Shown piece after piece: positions 61,301 to 64,000 of a stretch of DNA of 64,000 nt. The notes beneath the pieces were generated by a model, which did no database searches, was not told the DNA's origin, and worked only from the letters and a program-made list of their open reading frames with translations. Position numbers and translations under genes: made by a program. Each line of letters starts with the position of its first letter. Position 1 is the first letter of the stretch. Origin of the DNA: Pauljensenia sp902373545 (lineage in GTDB: Bacteria; Actinomycetota; Actinomycetes; Actinomycetales; Actinomycetaceae); assembly GCF_041432775.1 (NCBI RefSeq), contig NZ_JAPWAG010000004.1, positions 1-64,000 of the forward strand, given 5' to 3'.

Positions 61301-61865
61301 CGTAGAAGTTCTCCGCCCCGAAAATGTCGCGCAGCTCCGCGGCCTCAGCCACGGCCTCGTCCCACTGCCCCAGGCGCAGGCGCGTCTGCACGGCGCCCGA
61401 GGGGCAGCCCGTGAACACGATGAGGCCCTCATGGAACTGGCTGAGCAGCTCCTTGTCTGCGCGAGGCCACTTGCCGAACTGGCCGTCCGTCGACGCATAG
61501 GACCCCAGGCGGAAGAGGTTGTGCATGCCCGTCGTGTTGTAGGCGACCAGGGTGAGGTGGTTGTAGGAACCGCCGGCGCTCACGTCGTCGGCGCGCTGCC
61601 ACGGCTCACCCCACAGGACCTTCTGGCGATCGAAGCGCGAGGTCCCCGGCGTCACGTACGCCTCCAGGCCGATGATCGGCTTAACTCCCGCGTTCTTGCA
61701 GTTCGTGTAGAAGTCGAAGGCACCGAACAGATACCCGTGATCCGTCAGGCCGATCGCGGGCTGCCCGAGGCGCGCGGCCTCCTCCGCCATCGCTTTCGTC
61801 TTCGCCGCTCCGTCGAGCATCGAATACTCGGAGTGGTTGTGAAGGTGCACGAAGGAATCAGCCAT
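58323..61865 (-). CDS. dnaE: DNA polymerase III alpha subunit
   Basis: 1180 residues, ATG at 61865. The N-terminal PHP domain (FVHLHNHSEYSMLDGA, IGLTDHGYLFGAFDF) is followed by the polymerase core with GRGSGAGSMVAYAL, catalytic acidic motif MPDFDVDFDERRRDE, and QFDYPTCETLGLLKMDFLG, a helix-hairpin-helix region (AFNKAHSAAYGLVSYWTAFL) and a C-terminal OB domain (VSGVTTKVTKQGNAWAI). This is the replicative DnaE1 rather than the shorter error-prone DnaE2. Followed by the S4 gene terminator. Confidence 0.97.
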   Translation of the reverse strand: MADSFVHLHNHSEYSMLDGAAKTKAMAEEAARLGQPAIGLTDHGYLFGAFDFYTNCKNAGVKPIIGLEAYVTPGTSRFDRQKVLWGEPWQRADDVSAGGSYNHLTLVAYNTTGMHNLFRLGSYASTDGQFGKWPRADKELLSQFHEGLIVFTGCPSGAVQTRLRLGQWDEAVAEAAELRDIFGAENFYVEVMDHGIDIERRTHQQVLEIAKLMNAPLVATNDAHYVKREDRKIQDALLCINSGSRINDPDRFKFDGDGYYIRSSDEMRALWSELPGACDSTLEIAERCDVHFTTTKEGANYMPDFPVPEGEDKTSWFIKEVERGLRDRFPNGIPDDVRKQAQYEEDVIIKMGFPGYFLTVADYINWAKSQGIRVGPGRGSGAGSMVAYALKITELNPLEHGLIFERFLNPERISMPDFDVDFDERRRDEVIAYVKRKYGEDRISQVVTYGTIKTKQALKDSARILGKDFKVGEQLTKALPPAIMGKDITVHGIFDEKDKRYAEATEFRKFYEENPDTHEVVQYALGLEGLTRQWGVHACAVIMSSHTLTDIIPVMKRPQDGAIITQFDYPTCETLGLLKMDFLGLRNLTVVSDALENIALNGKPDPDLDHLTFDDKKTYELLGRGETLGVFQLDGGGMRDLLKLMKPDNFEDISAVGALYRPGPMGANSHTNYALRKNGRQEITPIHPELAEPLADILGTTFGLIVYQEQVMQIAQKLAGYSLGQADILRKAMGKKKKEVLDQQFKGFRQGMVDNGYSEESIKALWDVVVPFSAYAFNKAHSAAYGLVSYWTAFLKANYPTEYMAALLTSTKDNKDRRALYLAECRHMDITVLPPDVNASMGNFAPDGEAIRFGLNAIQNVGGPVVDAIVETRADKGRFASFQDFLDKVPQVVCNKRTIQSLIRAGAFDSMGHTRRALLARCDEAVDAIIDVKRNEAIGQFDLFGALGEDDDSGSGLTIDIPDLPEFDRKTKLAAEREMLGLYVSDHPLRGVEAALARHQDYEIAQVVGSEGAMADRIVKIAGLVSGVTTKVTKQGNAWAIATIEDLSGSVDVLFFPRSYESIQTYLAQDIIVQIEGKVNVREEGMTIYGQSMTLLDLSGGADLPLDLRLPAARCTPELLTDLRAVLESYPGGSPVRLHLTEPGRTTVVELDPKLRVEQTSAFFSHIKAVVGAGGVVTSS

Positions 61866-61973
61866 GCGTCGATTCTACTGTCCGGGGCGCGCGCCGGGCC
61901 GCGCAACTCCCACCCCCGGCGGTCGTTCATCTCACGGCTTCATCATCGACGAGGCCGGGGCGGGGCTGGCGGG

Positions 61974-62891
61974 TCAGGCGCGGGGGTGGCGCAGCTCCTC
62001 GAGGGCGGCGGCCAGGTCGGGCGGGTAGGGGCTGGACACGCTCATCGGCATACCCGTGCGCGGGTGAGCAAAGCCCAGGCGCACGGCGTGCAGCCACTGG
62101 CGGGTGAGCCCCAGACGCTCGGCCTGCGTGGGGTCGGCGCCGTAGAAGGTGTCGCCCACGCAGGGGTGGCCAACGGCGGCCATGTGGACGCGAATCTGGT
62201 GAGTGCGTCCCGTCTCCAGGTGTACCTCGGTGAGCTGGGCGCCCGCCATGAGCTCGAGGGTGTCGTAGTGGGTCACGGCGTGCTTGCCGCCGTCGATCAC
62301 CGCCATGCGCCACTCTCGCGAAGGGTGGCGCCCGATGGGGGCATCGATGGTGCCCGAGGCTGGGTCGAGATGCCCAGCGACGACGGCGTGGTAAATCTTG
62401 TCGATCGTGCGTTCCTTGAAGGCGCGCTTCATGACCGTGTAAGCCAGCTCGGACTTGGCGACCATCATCGCACCCGAGGTTCCCACGTCGAGGCGGTGGA
62501 CGATGCCCTGGCGCTCGGGCGGCCCGTAGGTGGTGATGCGGTAACCCGCGGCCTCGAGGTTTCCCAGGACCGTGGGGCCCTCCCACCCCGGACCCGTATG
62601 TGCGGCGACACCAACCGGCTTGTCGACGACGACAATGTCCTCATCGTCGTACAGGATCGCCATGTCGGTGACCGGCGTCGGCTTGGTCTCCGGTTCGGGG
62701 ATCGTGACCTCGATAATGTCGAGAGCGCCCAGACGCTCCGACTTTCCGGCCGCGACACCGTTGATGAGGACGTGCCCCTCCCCTGCCAGCTCCGCGCAGC
62801 GCGAGCGCGACAGGCCGAGCATACGGGCCAGTGCGGCATCCACCCGTTCGCCCACCAGAGCGTCGGGCACGGGGAGCATACGCGAGCTCAC
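61974..62891 (-). CDS. rluD: Large-subunit pseudouridine synthase RluD-like
   Basis: 305 residues from the GTG at 62891, overlapping the lspA stop as GTGA. An S4 domain (about 12-75, RVDAALARMLGLSRSRCAEL) precedes the RluA-type catalytic domain with the active Asp in HRLDVGTSGAMMVAKSELAY and a C-terminal LETGRTHQIRVHMAAVGHP. It converts uridines of 23S rRNA helix 69 in the RluD model. lspA-rluD-dnaE is a common actinobacterial order. Confidence 0.93.
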   Translation of the reverse strand: MSSRMLPVPDALVGERVDAALARMLGLSRSRCAELAGEGHVLINGVAAGKSERLGALDIIEVTIPEPETKPTPVTDMAILYDDEDIVVVDKPVGVAAHTGPGWEGPTVLGNLEAAGYRITTYGPPERQGIVHRLDVGTSGAMMVAKSELAYTVMKRAFKERTIDKIYHAVVAGHLDPASGTIDAPIGRHPSREWRMAVIDGGKHAVTHYDTLELMAGAQLTEVHLETGRTHQIRVHMAAVGHPCVGDTFYGADPTQAERLGLTRQWLHAVRLGFAHPRTGMPMSVSSPYPPDLAAALEELRHPRA

Positions 62892-63391
62892 TTGCCCTTC
62901 TCCTCTCGGGGCTCGCGCCCCAGCGCAACTGCCAGCAAAGCGGCACCCAGCACAATCCAGATATCCGCGACATTTCCGACGAACCACGTGCCATAGGCGA
63001 TGAAGTCGGTAACGTGACCAACGCCGAAGCCGGGATCCGCGGTCAGCCTGTCGATGAGGTTGCCGACCGCGCCGCCCATGAGCGTTGCGATCGCCAGAAG
63101 CGAGAAAGGCCTACGGACTCGAATCGCAAGCACAGCGAGGAAGCACATGATGATGAGCGTGAAGACGGTCAGGACCCATGTCCTGTCCGCTCCGAAGGAG
63201 AAGGCAGCGCCCGAATTGTGCACAAGCCGCAGCGACAACAGCTCGCCCACAATGGGGCGCTCAATGTCGCCGACGAGAGCGCCGCGCGCCCACGCCTTCG
63301 AGGCTTGGTCCGAGACGACCGCGACCACCGCCAAGACGACGGCCCAGATCCACGTCGTGCGTGTGATGAGCGAACGAGTTGAGTCAGCCAT
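62888..63391 (-). CDS. lspA: Lipoprotein signal peptidase (signal peptidase II)
   Basis: 167 residues, four membrane spans. The two catalytic aspartates are in GGAVGNLIDRL and GNVADIWIVLGAAL; RLVHNSGAAFSF is also conserved. It cleaves prolipoprotein signals after lipid attachment. Preceded by divIVA. Confidence 0.96.
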   Translation of the reverse strand: MADSTRSLITRTTWIWAVVLAVVAVVSDQASKAWARGALVGDIERPIVGELLSLRLVHNSGAAFSFGADRTWVLTVFTLIIMCFLAVLAIRVRRPFSLLAIATLMGGAVGNLIDRLTADPGFGVGHVTDFIAYGTWFVGNVADIWIVLGAALLAVALGREPREEKGK

Positions 63392-63410
63392 GGTTCCCTA
63401 TCTTAAAGGA

Positions 63411-63447
63411 CCGGCGGCGGCGCACCGCAGGGTGCACCGCCGCCGGG
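63411..63447 (-). terminator. Terminator of divIVA/wag31
   Basis: CCGGCGGCGGCGCACC pairs with GGTGCACCGCCGCCGGG, about 15 bp, 15 bases past the stop at 63462. Confidence 0.85.
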
Positions 63448-63461
63448 AAAGAGATATGCGA

Positions 63462-64000
63462 TCAGTTCTCGCCGTTGCCGACCTCGTTGAGGAGGGACTC
63501 GAGGTGGGTGCGCAGGTTGGTCCGGTACTCGGACTCGAAGGTACGCAGGCCGTTGATCTTGTTCTCAAGCAGCTCGCGCTCCTGCTCGAGCTGGTTGAGA
63601 ACGGAGTCCTTCTGCTTCTGGGCGTCGGCGATGATCGACTCGCGCTGGGCGTTGGCCTCGGCGATGATCTTCGCGCTCTGCTCTTCGCCGTCGCGCACGT
63701 ACTCGTCGTGGACGCGCTGGGCGAGGGCCAGCATCGAGGTGGCAGACTCCGCATCCTGGGGGCTGGACAAGACCGGCGCCGCGGGGGCGGGGGTCTCGAC
63801 AACCGCGGGGGCGGGGGTCTCGGAGGGGGTGAACTCGGAGTTGGACAGCTCGGCCACGCGACGCTCGGCGGCCTCCAGCTTCTCCTTGAGTTCCTGGTTT
63901 TCCATCTGCAGGGAGTAGATGGTGGAGACTACCTCGTCAAGGAACTCATCAACTTCGTCCTGGTCGTATCCCTCGCGGAACTTGACGTACTGGAACTTCT
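63462..64000 (-). CDS. wag31: DivIVA/Wag31 polar growth protein, N terminus outside window
   Basis: The frame is open to the window edge; visible are about 178 C-terminal residues. It starts inside the DivIVA domain (KFREGYDQDEVDEFLDEV, then SLQMENQELKEKLEAAERR), followed by an Ala/Pro/Val linker and a second coiled coil (SATSMLALAQRVHDEYVRDG to LESLLNEVGNGEN). Wag31 marks the growing poles and is essential in actinobacteria. It lies upstream of lspA as in mycobacteria. An internal ATG at 63905 is not the real start. Confidence 0.92.
   Translation of the reverse strand, partial: KFQYVKFREGYDQDEVDEFLDEVVSTIYSLQMENQELKEKLEAAERRVAELSNSEFTPSETPAPAVVETPAPAAPVLSSPQDAESATSMLALAQRVHDEYVRDGEEQSAKIIAEANAQRESIIADAQKQKDSVLNQLEQERELLENKINGLRTFESEYRTNLRTHLESLLNEVGNGEN

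Noticed and set aside
59805..62996. 1063-residue plus-strand frame
   Set aside because: Antisense to dnaE and rluD; His/Arg/Val-rich shadow.

Overview
The window is a GC-rich actinobacterial chromosome segment. Gene order (rne-rplU-rpmA-obgE-proB-proA-nadD-rsfS; infC-rpmI-rplT-TsnR; rpmB-DAK2-recG-rsmD-coaD; DivIVA-lspA-rluD-dnaE), a PriA-type HisA, a large RNase E/G and frequent GTGA/ATGA gene overlaps fit the Actinomycetales. Secreted proteins with glycine-tryptophan wall-binding repeats, Pro/Ala-rich surface proteins, a bd oxidase and a secreted alpha-L-fucosidase suggest a host-associated facultative member of the Actinomycetaceae (Actinomyces/Schaalia type). That placement is inference; no 16S rRNA is present.

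Layout. 1-5.8 kb is an accessory surface region. It holds the start of one secreted protein, a GW-repeat/Excalibur protein and a CAP-domain wall protein. Two long gene-free stretches carry repeated structured elements, and a tRNA-Ala(GGC) closes the region. 6.0-15.6 kb is a minus-strand housekeeping block from rne down to a histidine phosphatase. 15.9-23.8 kb is a plus-strand respiratory operon: cydA-cydB, then cydD-cydC with a GAF-domain sensor kinase overlapping cydC. 23.9-27.6 kb is a 1200-residue secreted fucosidase lying between that kinase and a DevR/NarL-type response regulator (27.8-28.5 kb), probably its partner. 28.5-35.4 kb is another minus-strand housekeeping block (rnc, YceD, a DivIVA-like coiled coil, coaD, rsmD, recG, DAK2), with rpmB divergent. 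36.0-40.5 kb holds putA and a TetR regulator.

40.6-52.0 kb is the most unusual part: eight consecutive full-length paralogs plus a decayed ninth fragment, all on the minus strand. Each is a one-pass membrane protein with a cytoplasmic tail, an extracellular helical TPEAxVRxYLDxL start, a YPGVY-type motif, an invariant CX10C cysteine pair and a C-terminal GxP motif. Most have their own promoter (TTGAC-type, 17-bp spacer) and several have strong terminators. I do not recognise a described function; distant resemblance to TcaA/YvbJ-type envelope sensors is only a suggestion.

52.0-64.0 kb returns to housekeeping genes: a small hypothetical, thiL, a SpoU methyltransferase, rplT-rpmI-infC (ATC start and a terminator-like leader), SseB-like, priA/hisA, a hypothetical, an S4 protein, dnaE, rluD, lspA and the truncated divIVA/wag31.

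The gene-free stretches contain two homologous ~120-bp elements whose outer and inner stems covary, a pair of 57-bp hairpin repeats and a 19-bp tandem repeat. These are candidates for a structured RNA or miniature mobile element family.
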